Source: Serratia nevei (GTDB lineage Bacteria > Pseudomonadota > Gammaproteobacteria > Enterobacterales > Enterobacteriaceae). Taken from it: 64,000 bases of DNA. How positions within the stretch are numbered: the stretch's first letter is position 1; the number at the start of each line of letters is the position of its first letter. Location of the stretch: positions 3,224,001 to 3,288,000 of the forward strand of contig NZ_CP149940.1 of the NCBI RefSeq assembly GCF_037948395.1, in the 5' to 3' direction. Shown here in pieces: positions 51,178 to 59,663 of this stretch. The position numbers and the translations under genes were made by a program. Under the pieces are notes generated by a model. The model saw nothing but the letters and a program-made list of their open reading frames with translations. It ran no database searches and was not told where the DNA came from.

Positions 51178-53322
51178 ATGAATAAAAAACGTCCCGCCTT
51201 GACCCCGGCAACCCTGTTATTGCTGCAGCCGATCTGTATCGGCTCGGCCCTGGCGGCGGAGCAAAAAGACAGCGACACCCTGGTGGTGATGGCGCAACCC
51301 ACCGGATTGACCGAGCTGGGGTCGCCGGTCTCCGTCAGCGTGATCGACGGCGAAACCCTGCGCAACGCCGCGCCGCAGATTAACCTGTCGGAAAACCTCG
51401 GCAGCGTGCCGGGCCTGCAGATCCAAAATCGGCAAAACTATGCGCAGGATCTGCAGATGTCGATACGCGGGTTCGGCAGCCGTTCGATGTTCGGCGTGCG
51501 CGGGGTGCGCATGTACGTCGACGGCATTCCCGCCACCATGCCCGACGGCCAGGGGCAAACCTCCAATATCGACATCAATTCCGTCGAACGCATCGAGGTG
51601 CTGCGCGGCCCTTATTCCGCGCTGTACGGCAACGCCTCGGGCGGGGTTATCAATGTTGATACGATAACCGGCACCCAGCCGCCGACGCTGGAAGCCGGCG
51701 GCTATTTCGGCAGCGACAACACCTGGCGCTACGGGGTGAAAGCGACCGGCGCCACCGGCGACGGTACCCAGGCCGGCGACGTCAACTACGCCATCTCCGG
51801 CACCCGCTTTACCACCCAGGGCTACCGCGATCACAGCGCCGCGCGGAAAAACCTCGGCAACGGCAAGCTCGGCGTGCGGCTGGACGACGTCAGCACCCTG
51901 ACGCTGATGTTCAACAGCGTCTCGATTGACGCCGGCGATCCGGGCGGCCTGACCGAGGCGGAATGGAAGGCCAACCCGCGCCAGGCGCCGCGCGCGGATC
52001 AATACAACACCCGCAAATCGCTCGACCAGACCCAGGCCGGCCTGCGCTATCAACGCCAGATGAGCGAGCGCGATGAACTGACCCTGACCGCCTACCACGG
52101 CGAGCGCCACACCACGCAATACCAATCAATCCCGATGGGGCCGCAGCTCAACCCCACCCACGCCGGCGGGGTGATCGTGCTGGAAAGAAAATATCAGGGC
52201 ATTGACACTCGCTGGAAGCATGAGGATACTCTCGCATCGTTACCGGTAACACTGATCGGCGGTCTGGATTATGAAACCATGACCGAACGCCGCCAGGGGT
52301 TCGAAAACTTTATTCTGCGAGACGGCACAGTGGACTACGGCGAGAAAGGCGACCAGCGGCGCAACGAGAAGAACCGCATCTGGAACCTGGATCCTTACCT
52401 GCAAACCTCCTGGCAACTGACGCCGCACTGGACGCTGGACGCCGGCCTGCGCTACAGCACGGTCAGCTTCGACTCGACCGACTACTACATCACGCCGCGC
52501 AACGGCGACGACAGCGGCAGCAAACGCTACCACCAGTGGCTGCCGATGGGCTCGCTCAACTACAAGATCAATCCGGCGTGGAACGTTTATCTCTCCGCCG
52601 GCCGCGGCTTTGAAACCCCCACCATCAACGAGCTCTCCTACCGTCCCGACGGCCAGTCAGGCCTCAACATCGGCCTACAGCCTTCCACCAGCGATACCGT
52701 CGAACTGGGCAGCAAACTGCGCCTCGGCAACGGCCTGGTGAGCGCGGCCCTGTTCCAGACCGATACCGATAACGAGCTGGTGGTAGCGGAAAGCAGCGGC
52801 GGACGCACCAGCTATGCCAACGCCGGCAAAACCCGGCGGCGCGGCCTGGAGCTGGCGCTGGATCAAGAGTTTGCGCTGGACTGGCGCCTGCATATGGCCT
52901 GGACGCTGCTGGACGCCACCTACCGCAGCGATATGTGCGGCAAAGCCGTTTGTACCCCGGCCCAGACCATTCCCGCCGGCAATCGCCTGCCGGGCATCGC
53001 GCGCAACATGGGCTACGCTTCGCTGGCCTTTGCGCCGCCGGAAGGCTGGCACGCCGGCGCGGAGCTGCGCTACATGAGCGACATTCAGGCCAACGACGCC
53101 AACAGCGCGCAGGCCCCCTCTTACACCGTGGCCGGCGTAAACGCCGGCTATCGCTTTACCTGGAACCGCTGGGCGCTGGACGTGTTCAGCCGGGTAGATA
53201 ACGTGTTCGATCGCCGTTACGTCGGTTCGGTGATCGTCAACGAAGGCAACGGCCGCTATTTCGAGCCGGCGCCGGGTCGCAACTGGGGTGGCGGCGCCAC
53301 CTTGTCTTACCGCTTTGAATAA
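51178..53322 (+). CDS. pqqU: PqqU/YncD TonB-dependent receptor (PQQ uptake)
   Basis: A 714-aa TonB-dependent outer membrane receptor matching E. coli YncD (PqqU), which takes up pyrroloquinoline quinone. A signal peptide (about 1-26), TonB box-like segment (DTLVVMAQ), plug domain (LSENLGSVPGLQIQNRQNYA, MSIRGFGSRSMFGVRG, VEVLRGP-type IEVLRGPYSALYGN) and a 22-strand barrel ending in YRFE are visible. The stretches GFETPTINELSYR and TDTDNELVV are family-specific. The ATG at 51178 gives the family N-terminus; an upstream frame lacks a signal. It precedes gcd by 147 bp. Confidence 0.9.
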   Translation: MNKKRPALTPATLLLLQPICIGSALAAEQKDSDTLVVMAQPTGLTELGSPVSVSVIDGETLRNAAPQINLSENLGSVPGLQIQNRQNYAQDLQMSIRGFGSRSMFGVRGVRMYVDGIPATMPDGQGQTSNIDINSVERIEVLRGPYSALYGNASGGVINVDTITGTQPPTLEAGGYFGSDNTWRYGVKATGATGDGTQAGDVNYAISGTRFTTQGYRDHSAARKNLGNGKLGVRLDDVSTLTLMFNSVSIDAGDPGGLTEAEWKANPRQAPRADQYNTRKSLDQTQAGLRYQRQMSERDELTLTAYHGERHTTQYQSIPMGPQLNPTHAGGVIVLERKYQGIDTRWKHEDTLASLPVTLIGGLDYETMTERRQGFENFILRDGTVDYGEKGDQRRNEKNRIWNLDPYLQTSWQLTPHWTLDAGLRYSTVSFDSTDYYITPRNGDDSGSKRYHQWLPMGSLNYKINPAWNVYLSAGRGFETPTINELSYRPDGQSGLNIGLQPSTSDTVELGSKLRLGNGLVSAALFQTDTDNELVVAESSGGRTSYANAGKTRRRGLELALDQEFALDWRLHMAWTLLDATYRSDMCGKAVCTPAQTIPAGNRLPGIARNMGYASLAFAPPEGWHAGAELRYMSDIQANDANSAQAPSYTVAGVNAGYRFTWNRWALDVFSRVDNVFDRRYVGSVIVNEGNGRYFEPAPGRNWGGGATLSYRFE

Positions 53323-53469
53323 GGCAAAGCACCTTAAGGTTAAAAGACGGGATGGGTTTTACGTCACCCTAGCGGCTTCCCGCTGAAATATTAGGGAGAA
53401 ACCGCGTGTTTTTTCCGATTTGGCTTAATCTCTAAATCGGGGACTTTCATTTTTGGTAAGGGTATTGCT

Positions 53470-55842
53470 ATGCAAAATAAAGCGTCACTATCGCCGCTTA
53501 TCGTCATAACGGCGCTGTTTGCCGCCCTGAGCGGGCTTTATCTGCTCGGCGGCGGCATTTGGCTGGCCAAGTTGGGCGGTTCGCTGTATTACATCATCGC
53601 CGGGCTGGTGCTGCTGGCGACCTCTTGGCTGCTGTTCCGCCGCCGCGCCACCGCGCTGCTGCTGTACGCCGTGTTCCTGTTGGGCACCACCGTTTGGGCC
53701 CTGTGGGAAGTCGGCCCGGACTTCTGGGCGTTGACGCCGCGTCTGGACGTCACCTTCTTCTTCGGCCTGTGGCTGGTGCTGCCGTTTATCTACCGTAAGC
53801 TGGTGGCCAACGGCAAGTTCGCCTACGGTGCGCTGAGCGCCGCGCTGGTCATCACCGTCATTGCGCTGGCCTATGCCGTGTTCAACGATCCGCAAGAGAT
53901 CAACGGCACCCTCGACGCCGCGCAGGTGCAGCCTAAAGACACCACCGGCGCCGACTGGCCGGCCTATGGCCGCACCCAAGAAGGCACCCGTTACTCGCCG
54001 CTGAGCCAGATCAACGACAAAAACGTTGGCCAACTGCAAGAGGTTTGGCGTTTCCAGACCGGCGATCTGAAGACCGCCAACGATCCGGGTGAGATCACCA
54101 ACGAAGTCACGCCGATCAAGATCCGCGATACCCTTTACATGTGTACGCCGCACCAGAAGCTGTTTGCGCTGGATGCCGCCACCGGTAAAGAAAAATGGAA
54201 GTTTGATCCGCAGCTGAAGTACAACCCGACCTTCCAGCACATCACCTGCCGTGGCGTGTCTTACCACGAAACCGCTGCCGCCGCAGACGCTGCCGGCAAC
54301 GCCGCACCGGCGATGTGCGCACGCCGTATCATTCTGCCGGTCAACGACGGCCGCCTGTTCGCGCTGGACGCCGAAACCGGCAAACCGTGCCCGGACTTCG
54401 CCAACAACGGCGAACTGAACCTGCAGAGCAACATGCCGTATGCGACGCCGGGCCACTACGAGCCGACTTCGCCGCCGGTGATCACCGATAAAGTGATCGT
54501 CGTCGCCGGCGCCGTGACCGACAACTACTCCACCCGCGAGCCTTCCGGCGTGATCCGCGGCTTCGACGTCAACAGCGGCAAGCTGCTGTGGGCCTTCGAT
54601 CCGGGCGCGAAAGATCCGAACGCCATCCCGGCGGACGAGCATCACTTCGTGCCGAACTCGCCGAACTCCTGGGCACCGGCCGCTTATGACGCCAAGCTGG
54701 ATATCGTCTATCTGCCGATGGGCGTCGCCACGCCGGACATCTGGGGCGGCAACCGCACCCCGGAAATGGAGCGCTACGCCAGCGGCCTGTTGGCGCTGAA
54801 CGCCTCCACCGGCAAGCTGGCCTGGTTCTATCAGACGGTCCACCATGACCTGTGGGACATGGACGTGCCGGCGCAGCCGACCCTGGCGGACATTACCGAC
54901 AAGAGCGGTAAAAAAGTGCCGGTCATCTATGTGCCGACCAAAACCGGCAACATCTTCGTGCTGAACCGCACCAACGGCGAACTGGTGGTGCCGGCGCCGG
55001 AGAAACCGGTACCGCAGGGGCCGGCCAAAGGCGATCGCCTGTCACCGACCCAGCCGTTCTCCGAGCTGACCTTCCGCCCTGAGAAGAAACTGACCGGTGC
55101 AGACATGTGGGGCGCGACCATCTATGACCAGCTGGTCTGCCGCGTGATGTTCCACAGCCTGCGTTATGAAGGCACCTTCACCCCGCCTTCCGAGCAGGGC
55201 ACGCTGGTGTTCCCGGGTAACCTCGGCATGTTCGAGTGGGGCGGCCTGGCCGTCGATACCGATCGCGAAATCGCCATCGCCAACCCAATCGCGCTGCCGT
55301 TCGTCTCCAAACTGATCCCACGCGGCCCAGGCAACCCGATTGAGCCGCCGGAAGGCGACAAGGGCGGCAGCGGTACCGAAACCGGTATCCAGCCGCAGTA
55401 TGGCGTGCCGTTCGGCGTCACGCTGAATCCGTTCCTGTCACCGTTCGGCCTGCCGTGCAAACAGCCGGCCTGGGGTTACATTTCCGCCGTTGATCTGAAA
55501 ACCAACGACATCGTGTGGAAAAAACGCATCGGCACCGTGCGCGACAGCTCCCCGCTGCCACTGCCGTTCAAAATGGGCATGCCGATGCTGGGCGGCCCGG
55601 TGACCACCGCCGGTAACGTGTTCTTCATCGGCGCCACCGCAGACAACTACCTGCGCGCCTTCAGCGTGACCAACGGTGAGAAACTGTGGGAAGCGCGCTT
55701 GCCGGCCGGCGGCCAGGCGACGCCGATGACCTATGAGGTCAACGGTAAGCAGTACGTCCTGATCTACGCCGGCGGCCACGGTTCCTTCGGCACCAAGCTG
55801 GGCGACTATGTGGTCGCTTACGCGCTGCCCGATCAGAAGTAA
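53470..55842 (+). CDS. gcd: PQQ-dependent glucose dehydrogenase
   Basis: A 790-aa membrane-bound quinoprotein glucose dehydrogenase that oxidises glucose to gluconolactone in the periplasm and feeds ubiquinone. Five N-terminal hydrophobic helices (about 1-140) precede the PQQ beta-propeller, with the family blocks ALTPRLDVTFFFGLW, CRGVSYHE, NDPGEITNEVTPI, YLPMGVATPDIWGGNRTP, the catalytic-region VHHDLWDMD (H458-D466) and GGPVTTAGNVFF. Sequence closely follows E. coli Gcd (796 aa). No pqq biosynthesis genes are in the window; PQQ could come through the adjacent PqqU. Confidence 0.96.
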   Translation: MQNKASLSPLIVITALFAALSGLYLLGGGIWLAKLGGSLYYIIAGLVLLATSWLLFRRRATALLLYAVFLLGTTVWALWEVGPDFWALTPRLDVTFFFGLWLVLPFIYRKLVANGKFAYGALSAALVITVIALAYAVFNDPQEINGTLDAAQVQPKDTTGADWPAYGRTQEGTRYSPLSQINDKNVGQLQEVWRFQTGDLKTANDPGEITNEVTPIKIRDTLYMCTPHQKLFALDAATGKEKWKFDPQLKYNPTFQHITCRGVSYHETAAAADAAGNAAPAMCARRIILPVNDGRLFALDAETGKPCPDFANNGELNLQSNMPYATPGHYEPTSPPVITDKVIVVAGAVTDNYSTREPSGVIRGFDVNSGKLLWAFDPGAKDPNAIPADEHHFVPNSPNSWAPAAYDAKLDIVYLPMGVATPDIWGGNRTPEMERYASGLLALNASTGKLAWFYQTVHHDLWDMDVPAQPTLADITDKSGKKVPVIYVPTKTGNIFVLNRTNGELVVPAPEKPVPQGPAKGDRLSPTQPFSELTFRPEKKLTGADMWGATIYDQLVCRVMFHSLRYEGTFTPPSEQGTLVFPGNLGMFEWGGLAVDTDREIAIANPIALPFVSKLIPRGPGNPIEPPEGDKGGSGTETGIQPQYGVPFGVTLNPFLSPFGLPCKQPAWGYISAVDLKTNDIVWKKRIGTVRDSSPLPLPFKMGMPMLGGPVTTAGNVFFIGATADNYLRAFSVTNGEKLWEARLPAGGQATPMTYEVNGKQYVLIYAGGHGSFGTKLGDYVVAYALPDQK

Positions 55843-55863
55843 CCGCCACCGGTAATACCCTGC

Positions 55864-55895
55864 AAAGCACGCCGCAAGGCGTGCTTTTTCTTTTT
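55864..55895 (+). terminator. Rho-independent terminator of gcd
   Basis: AAAGCACGCC (55864-55873) pairs perfectly with GGCGTGCTTT (55878-55887) around a GCAA loop, and TTCTTTTT follows. It is 21 bp past the gcd stop. Confidence 0.9.
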
Positions 55896-55949
55896 ACGCC
55901 CCGCCTGATGCGCCGCCCGCAATACCCTTAATTTTTTCATTTTCATTAT

Positions 55950-55964
55950 TGATAATAATTATCA
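55950..55964. promoter_or_regulatory. Fur box
   Basis: TGATAATAATTATCA, a perfect 7-1-7 inverted repeat of the Fur consensus (TGATAAT-N-ATTATCA). It lies 107 bp before the ATG of a small gene and 86 bp after the gcd stop. It should repress whichever promoter overlaps it in iron-replete cells. Confidence 0.85.
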
Positions 55965-56039
55965 TTCGCAATATTATGAGTACGTGGCCCCGGCAGTGGC
56001 CCGCAATCCTTCTCCACCTTAATGGGCAATATGGCAGTC

Positions 56040-56057
56040 GGCCGCCTGCGGGCGGCC
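56040..56057 (+). other. Leader hairpin in the Fur-controlled transcript
   Basis: GGCCGCC (56040-56046) pairs with GGCGGCC (56051-56057) across a TGCG loop, directly before the ribosome-binding site of the small gene at 56072. It may modulate translation or be a partial terminator (no T-tract). Confidence 0.45.
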
Positions 56058-56071
56058 CTATTCGGAGGCGC

Positions 56072-56257
56072 ATGGTCGACCACACGCAAAGACACCAAAA
56101 GAAGATCCTGCAAGCGGCGGTGAAGACGCGGCGCGCCGGCCTGCCGTTCGAGCCGGCTCACCCCGTCCATTCGCCCTTTGTCGGGCTTCCCCATCAAACA
56201 GAGGCCGTGCTGGTGCACCTGATCGGCCAAGATGACCCACAGGAGCCGCCGGAATGA
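56072..56257 (+). CDS. Putative Fur-controlled 61-aa protein
   Basis: A short reading frame of 61 residues, beginning MVDHTQRHQKKILQAAVKTR with a basic N-terminal helix and ending in an acidic, proline-rich tail (QDDPQEPPE). I do not recognise a family. GGAGG lies only 3 bases before the ATG, and no better start is seen. Its stop overlaps the ATG of the next small gene (ATGA), suggesting coupled translation. Transcription probably starts near the Fur box at 55950-55964. Reality is supported by context, not homology. Confidence 0.45.
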   Translation: MVDHTQRHQKKILQAAVKTRRAGLPFEPAHPVHSPFVGLPHQTEAVLVHLIGQDDPQEPPE

Positions 56258-56433
56258 ATGTGCAGCCTTTTACCGCCATGCTGATGTTTGCCTACGTGCT
56301 ACTGATGGTGCCGCTGCTCTACGTCATCGACAGCCGTCTGAGCGCCGGCAAGCTGGTGCGCAAAGCCACGCAAAACGTCATCATCATCGCGTTGACGCTG
56401 TTGTTCTTCAGCGCGATGACCCTGCTGTATTGA
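56254..56433 (+). CDS. Putative 59-aa two-helix membrane protein, Fur-controlled unit
   Basis: A 59-residue hydrophobic protein (start MNVQPFTAMLMFAYVLLMVP, second helix NVIIIALTLLFFSAMTLLY) with a short basic loop between the two predicted transmembrane helices. AGGAG lies 8 bases upstream of the ATG. The start overlaps the stop of the preceding 61-aa frame, and both lie behind a perfect Fur box. I do not recognise a family. A strong hairpin follows the stop. Role possibly in iron-related envelope physiology, by inference only. Confidence 0.6.
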   Translation: MNVQPFTAMLMFAYVLLMVPLLYVIDSRLSAGKLVRKATQNVIIIALTLLFFSAMTLLY

Positions 56434-56440
56434 CGCCGCA

Positions 56441-56473
56441 GCGGCTCAGGCGTAGGTCTGGCGCCTGAGCCGC
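56441..56473. terminator. 12-bp hairpin between convergent genes
   Basis: GCGGCTCAGGCG (56441-56452) is perfectly complementary to CGCCTGAGCCGC (56462-56473), loop 9 nt. It separates the 59-aa gene and the converging LuxR-type gene, as a terminator would, but has no T-tract on either side. Confidence 0.55.
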
Positions 56474-56477
56474 GCCG

Positions 56478-57083
56478 TCACCCTCGCGGCCGCTCTACGG
56501 TTTTCAACCCGCCCATTCGCAGCCAGTGGTAGAGATCCGCGTTGCGTTTGAAACCCAGTTTTCTCATCGCCGCCTGTTTGTGGTTGCTGACGGTTTTCAC
56601 GCTCAGGTGCAGGTTGCGCGCAATGGTGGTCTGCGGTAATTCACAGGCCAGATAGCGCATCACGTCCTGCTCACGGCGGGTAATGCGCTGCCGTTCGCAC
56701 CAATGGCAGCGGTGCGCTGCCCCACTTTGCGCCCGTGCCGCCAGCGCCAGGTCCAGCTGTCTGACTACGCTGTCCGGCGAGTCATTGCGGAAGATCACCC
56801 CCGTTTCGCTGATGCAGCGCGGCTTATCGCGCCAGCGAATATCGCCCGGCTCACGCAGCGCAAAGTTGATCGGTCGGCAGCCGCTCACTGAACGCAGGCA
56901 GAAACGCGCCTGCCAGTCTCGCTCCACGGACTGGAACACCATATCCGCCCGATGCGCCTGTGCGGCGTCCAGCAGCTGAACCCGCATGCCACGGCGCGAG
57001 AAATACGCCAGCAGCAGCCGCTGCAATCCTTCAATAAAGAAACGGTCATTATCGATAAACGCCAGAGTGATGGTGCTTTCCAT
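56478..57083 (-). CDS. LuxR-type HTH regulator of the fimbrial locus
   Basis: A 201-aa regulator with a C-terminal LuxR/FixJ HTH (ITRREQDVMRYLACELPQTT through SVKTVSNHKQAAMRKLGF) and an N-terminal response-regulator-like segment (LAFIDNDRFFIEGLQRLL) whose phosphoacceptor site is not obvious. The ATG at 57083 is favoured over GTG 57089 because AAAGGGAG is 7 bases from it. It lies on the same strand as, and 121 bp downstream of, the fimbrial operon, where MR/P-type operons place their regulator (mrpJ). Regulation of the fimbriae or of motility is inferred. Confidence 0.75.
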   Translation of the reverse strand: MESTITLAFIDNDRFFIEGLQRLLLAYFSRRGMRVQLLDAAQAHRADMVFQSVERDWQARFCLRSVSGCRPINFALREPGDIRWRDKPRCISETGVIFRNDSPDSVVRQLDLALAARAQSGAAHRCHWCERQRITRREQDVMRYLACELPQTTIARNLHLSVKTVSNHKQAAMRKLGFKRNADLYHWLRMGGLKTVERPRG

Positions 57084-57204
57084 CGGCACGCTCCCTTTAA
57101 AATAATCCTTTCCGGCCGCCGCCGAGCGTGAGTCATCCCCCCGACGGCGGGCGACTCAACGGCATAACGCGGCATCGCGCCGGCGCGCGGCGGGGGTAAT
57201 GCGG

Positions 57205-58047
57205 CTACGGCAGCGCCAGAATGGCGACCGATTGCCCCGAGTAATCGCCGGCCTTGACCGTTCCGGTCACGCCGAGCGTGGAAGTGATCGGCACCGTGAC
57301 GCCGCGTGTATCAGAAGTGAACTGGTAACCCAGGTTGCCCAGAGCGCCATTGATGCGCAGCGTGCTGTAAACGCCGGAGTTCCCCAGATCCAGGCGGCCA
57401 TTGCTGCCGACACGGATATACATGACGATGTTCATCTTCTGCGAGCAAACCACGCGCAGGCTGCCACGCGCCGTGTTGCCCACCAGTTCGGTATCCGGCA
57501 ACACCCCGTGGTTCAGATCGAGCTGTTGCTCATCGATGCCGCACACCCCGACCGGCGGTGGCGCGATGCCGCAAACGCTGCTCGGCATCAATCTCGCACT
57601 GGCCCCCTGAACAACGGAAGAGGAACTGGTGGTATAAAACAGCCCGACACACTCCTGAGTGATAGCGTCCCCCACATGAGAAGTCGCGCCGACAATCGGC
57701 AACGGATAGATGTTTTGGTAGAAGCGGCTGAGTTCGCCCATCGTCCTCAATTGGGTGATCTGTGGGTAGCGCCCTGAGCCGACGATAGAGGTCGACGGTG
57801 TCACCGCCGTACTGCCGCCGGTATTGGCACTGGTGTGGCGGTGGTTGATCCCCACCGCGCACATACTTTGCTGGTAACAGGGATTGGGCGACGAATCGTC
57901 CGTATCCCAGCTTTCGAGCACAAATTCATAGGACGCGTTGCTGGGGGAGCCGGTGCTCTTGGTCACGTACGAGTATATTTGCGCCGAGCACAGCCCCGGC
58001 AGCAGGCCAAACAGTAAGTACATCCATCTGAAGTGAACACGCTGCAT
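57205..58047 (-). CDS. MrpH-like fimbrial tip adhesin
   Basis: A 280-aa secreted two-domain adhesin. A signal peptide (about 1-22) ends at LCSA, an N-terminal adhesin domain (about 24-155) follows, then a pilin domain (about 160-280). The pattern NHRHTSAN with H69 and H71, plus H124 in SHVGD, corresponds to the three zinc ligands of Proteus mirabilis MrpH (H72, H74, H117). Cysteines in PCYQQSMC and CGIAPPPVGVCG suggest disulfides. The C-terminal strand (GQSVAILALP) suits chaperone donor-strand contacts. Last structural gene of the operon. Confidence 0.78.
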   Translation of the reverse strand: MQRVHFRWMYLLFGLLPGLCSAQIYSYVTKSTGSPSNASYEFVLESWDTDDSSPNPCYQQSMCAVGINHRHTSANTGGSTAVTPSTSIVGSGRYPQITQLRTMGELSRFYQNIYPLPIVGATSHVGDAITQECVGLFYTTSSSSVVQGASARLMPSSVCGIAPPPVGVCGIDEQQLDLNHGVLPDTELVGNTARGSLRVVCSQKMNIVMYIRVGSNGRLDLGNSGVYSTLRINGALGNLGYQFTSDTRGVTVPITSTLGVTGTVKAGDYSGQSVAILALP

Positions 58048-58086
58048 CGCGTCATATCCTTATTCTGTGGTGCCGGAGCCCGGCGC

Positions 58087-58641
58087 TCATTGGTAATCCA
58101 GACTGAAAGTCGCAATGGCGCTGAAAGCGCCGCGACCGATAGCTCGCTTCGCGATCGCTTCCGGTTCGCCGCGCACATAAGCCTGTACGCCGATAACCGT
58201 GCTGCCGTTCTGCAACGGGTACTTGCCGCCGGCGCTGTTGAGCGGTAACGGCTGCCCCTGCGGCGTCTCCATGCCGATGGCGATCCCGCGCGCCTGGCTG
58301 CTCGCCGCCAGTGCCAGAAGCCCCGGCAGCTGCGCATTCTCCGTGCCTTTGAAGGTGATCGAGACCGTCTTGCCCAGGCTGAGATCGCACTCCGTCAGCC
58401 GCAGCTCGAACGGTTGCCCCTGCGTGCGCTGGTTCAGGTACAGGTATTTGTCGACCAGCGTGCCGAAATCCAGCTCGATGTCTTCGTCGCCCGGCTGGAT
58501 GACGCAAGGCTCCGCCACCAGCGCTCCGTGCATGCGCAGGTTGTCCACCGCGTGCGCCGCGCCGTTCACGCCCAGCGTCAGCAACAGCAGACCGATGGCT
58601 CCGTGGCCGCCTGGCCGGCGGCGGGCTTGTATTGTCTTCAC
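58087..58641 (-). CDS. Fimbrial minor subunit
   Basis: A 184-aa chaperone-usher fimbrial subunit. Signal peptide of about 30 residues ending GVNGAAHA, pilin domain with the disulfide cysteines in EPCVIQPGDEDIELDFG and LTECDLSL, and the terminal strand ending FSLDYQ. The GTG at 58641 is preferred over the ATG at 58659 because AAGGAGG stands 6 bases before it; the ATG (overlapping the previous stop as ATGA) would place the ribosome-binding site inside the gene. It has no one-to-one match among MR/P E, F, G; it may be an extra adaptor. Confidence 0.75.
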   Translation of the reverse strand: MKTIQARRRPGGHGAIGLLLLTLGVNGAAHAVDNLRMHGALVAEPCVIQPGDEDIELDFGTLVDKYLYLNQRTQGQPFELRLTECDLSLGKTVSITFKGTENAQLPGLLALAASSQARGIAIGMETPQGQPLPLNSAGGKYPLQNGSTVIGVQAYVRGEPEAIAKRAIGRGAFSAIATFSLDYQ

Positions 58642-58655
58642 GCGCGCCTCCTTGT

Positions 58656-59147
58656 TCATTGGTAGTCGGCCCGCAGCGTCGCCGCGGCCTCGAATGCGCC
58701 TTCCGTCAAAGCTTCGCCCGGTTTGCCGACCGGCACCGCTTCCAGCACCGGCGGTTTGGCGGGATCGACGGGCAGTGCGCTGCCCACTTTGAACGGTTGG
58801 GCGTTCTGGTAAATGCGGATCCCCAGAGCGCGCCGATTGGTTTGCACCGCCGCTTCGTCGAACGTCGCGGCGGTGCCGGTCAGGCTCAGCAACATGTCCC
58901 ATTTGCCGATCCCCGGTTCGCAGCGAATGCGGTAGCCGATGGTTTGTCGGTAGTTCACGCCATCAACCTTGTTGATGCCGACGCGATCGCCGAAGTCCAC
59001 GTCGATGATCCCGTCGTCGTTAAGGGTGCAGGGCGGCGGCGCGATCAGCGTGCCGCGAAACTGCATGTCGACCGTTTTTTCCGCCCAGGCGAAAGGGCAC
59101 GCCATCGCGGCGCACAGCAGCACGCTCGCCGTAAAACGTTGTTTCAT
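58656..59147 (-). CDS. Fimbrial minor subunit (MrpG/F-like)
   Basis: A 163-aa fimbrial protein: signal peptide MKQRFTASVLLCAAMACPFA-WA, pilin cysteine in APPPCTLNDDGIIDVDFGD with its partner in RIRCEPGIG, and terminal strand ATLRADYQ. The PPPCTLNDD-x-x-I-x-V-DFGD block is shared by the next two subunits, showing they are paralogs. It is 15 bp downstream of the preceding subunit gene and overlaps the stop-start of the following one. Predicted secreted via Sec and assembled by the operon chaperone and usher. Confidence 0.8.
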   Translation of the reverse strand: MKQRFTASVLLCAAMACPFAWAEKTVDMQFRGTLIAPPPCTLNDDGIIDVDFGDRVGINKVDGVNYRQTIGYRIRCEPGIGKWDMLLSLTGTAATFDEAAVQTNRRALGIRIYQNAQPFKVGSALPVDPAKPPVLEAVPVGKPGEALTEGAFEAAATLRADYQ

Positions 59148-59162
59148 GCTCTCGCTCCCGCG

Positions 59163-59654
59163 TTACTGGTAATCCACCTTCATGGTGGCGCCGGCGGTGA
59201 ACTCGCCCGCCGTCAGCCTGGCGGAAGCCGATTTCACCGGCACCGCCTCAAGCGTCGGCGCGGCCGGATAGGTAAAGCTCAGCCATTGATTGACCGGCCA
59301 GCGGCGGCCGCCGTTCAGCAGCGCAATACCTAGCCCGTCCTTGCTGGTGCGCAGCAGCTGGCCGTCGAAACCGCTCGCCGCCCCCTGCACCTGCAGCTTG
59401 AGCCCGTTGCTGCTCTGCCCGCTGCACGTCAGCGTGTAATTCACCGCCCGCCGATAATTGGCGCCGTCGATGCGGGTGGTCATCACCTCATCGCCAAAGT
59501 CCACCTCAATCGGGCGCCCGCCGTTGATGATGCAGGGGGGCGAAAGCACGGTGACCCGCACGTTCACCGTGGTCGCCTGCGCCGGCAGTTGGCCCAGCGC
59601 CAGTATCCCCGCCAGCCAGAACGCTGCCCGGCAACGCGTTATCTTCTGTGCCAT
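59163..59654 (-). CDS. Fimbrial minor subunit (MrpF-like)
   Basis: A 163-aa fimbrial protein with a signal peptide (MAQKITRCRAAFWLAGILAL, cleaved near ALGQLPAQA), pilin domain SPPCIINGGRPIEVDFGDEV, cysteine partner in LTCSGQSS and the C-terminal donor strand TMKVDYQ. It resembles the adjoining 163-aa subunit at the DFGDEVMTTRIDGANYRR/V-x-Y region, supporting local duplication. It is 9 bp from the preceding subunit gene. Confidence 0.8.
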   Translation of the reverse strand: MAQKITRCRAAFWLAGILALGQLPAQATTVNVRVTVLSPPCIINGGRPIEVDFGDEVMTTRIDGANYRRAVNYTLTCSGQSSNGLKLQVQGAASGFDGQLLRTSKDGLGIALLNGGRRWPVNQWLSFTYPAAPTLEAVPVKSASARLTAGEFTAGATMKVDYQ

Positions 59655-59663
59655 CGCCTCGCC

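Noticed and set aside
51178..53322. TonB receptor as siderophore receptor for the NRPS product
   Set aside because: Its sequence follows YncD/PqqU through plug and barrel, and it precedes gcd. No Fur site was seen between the NRPS gene and the receptor.
55968..56071. RyhB homolog after the Fur box
   Set aside because: No resemblance to the RyhB core or its terminator as I remember them.
55976..56257. Longer start for the Fur-controlled 61-aa protein at ATG 55976
   Set aside because: No ribosome-binding site; it begins 12 bases after the Fur box, where the transcript would itself begin.
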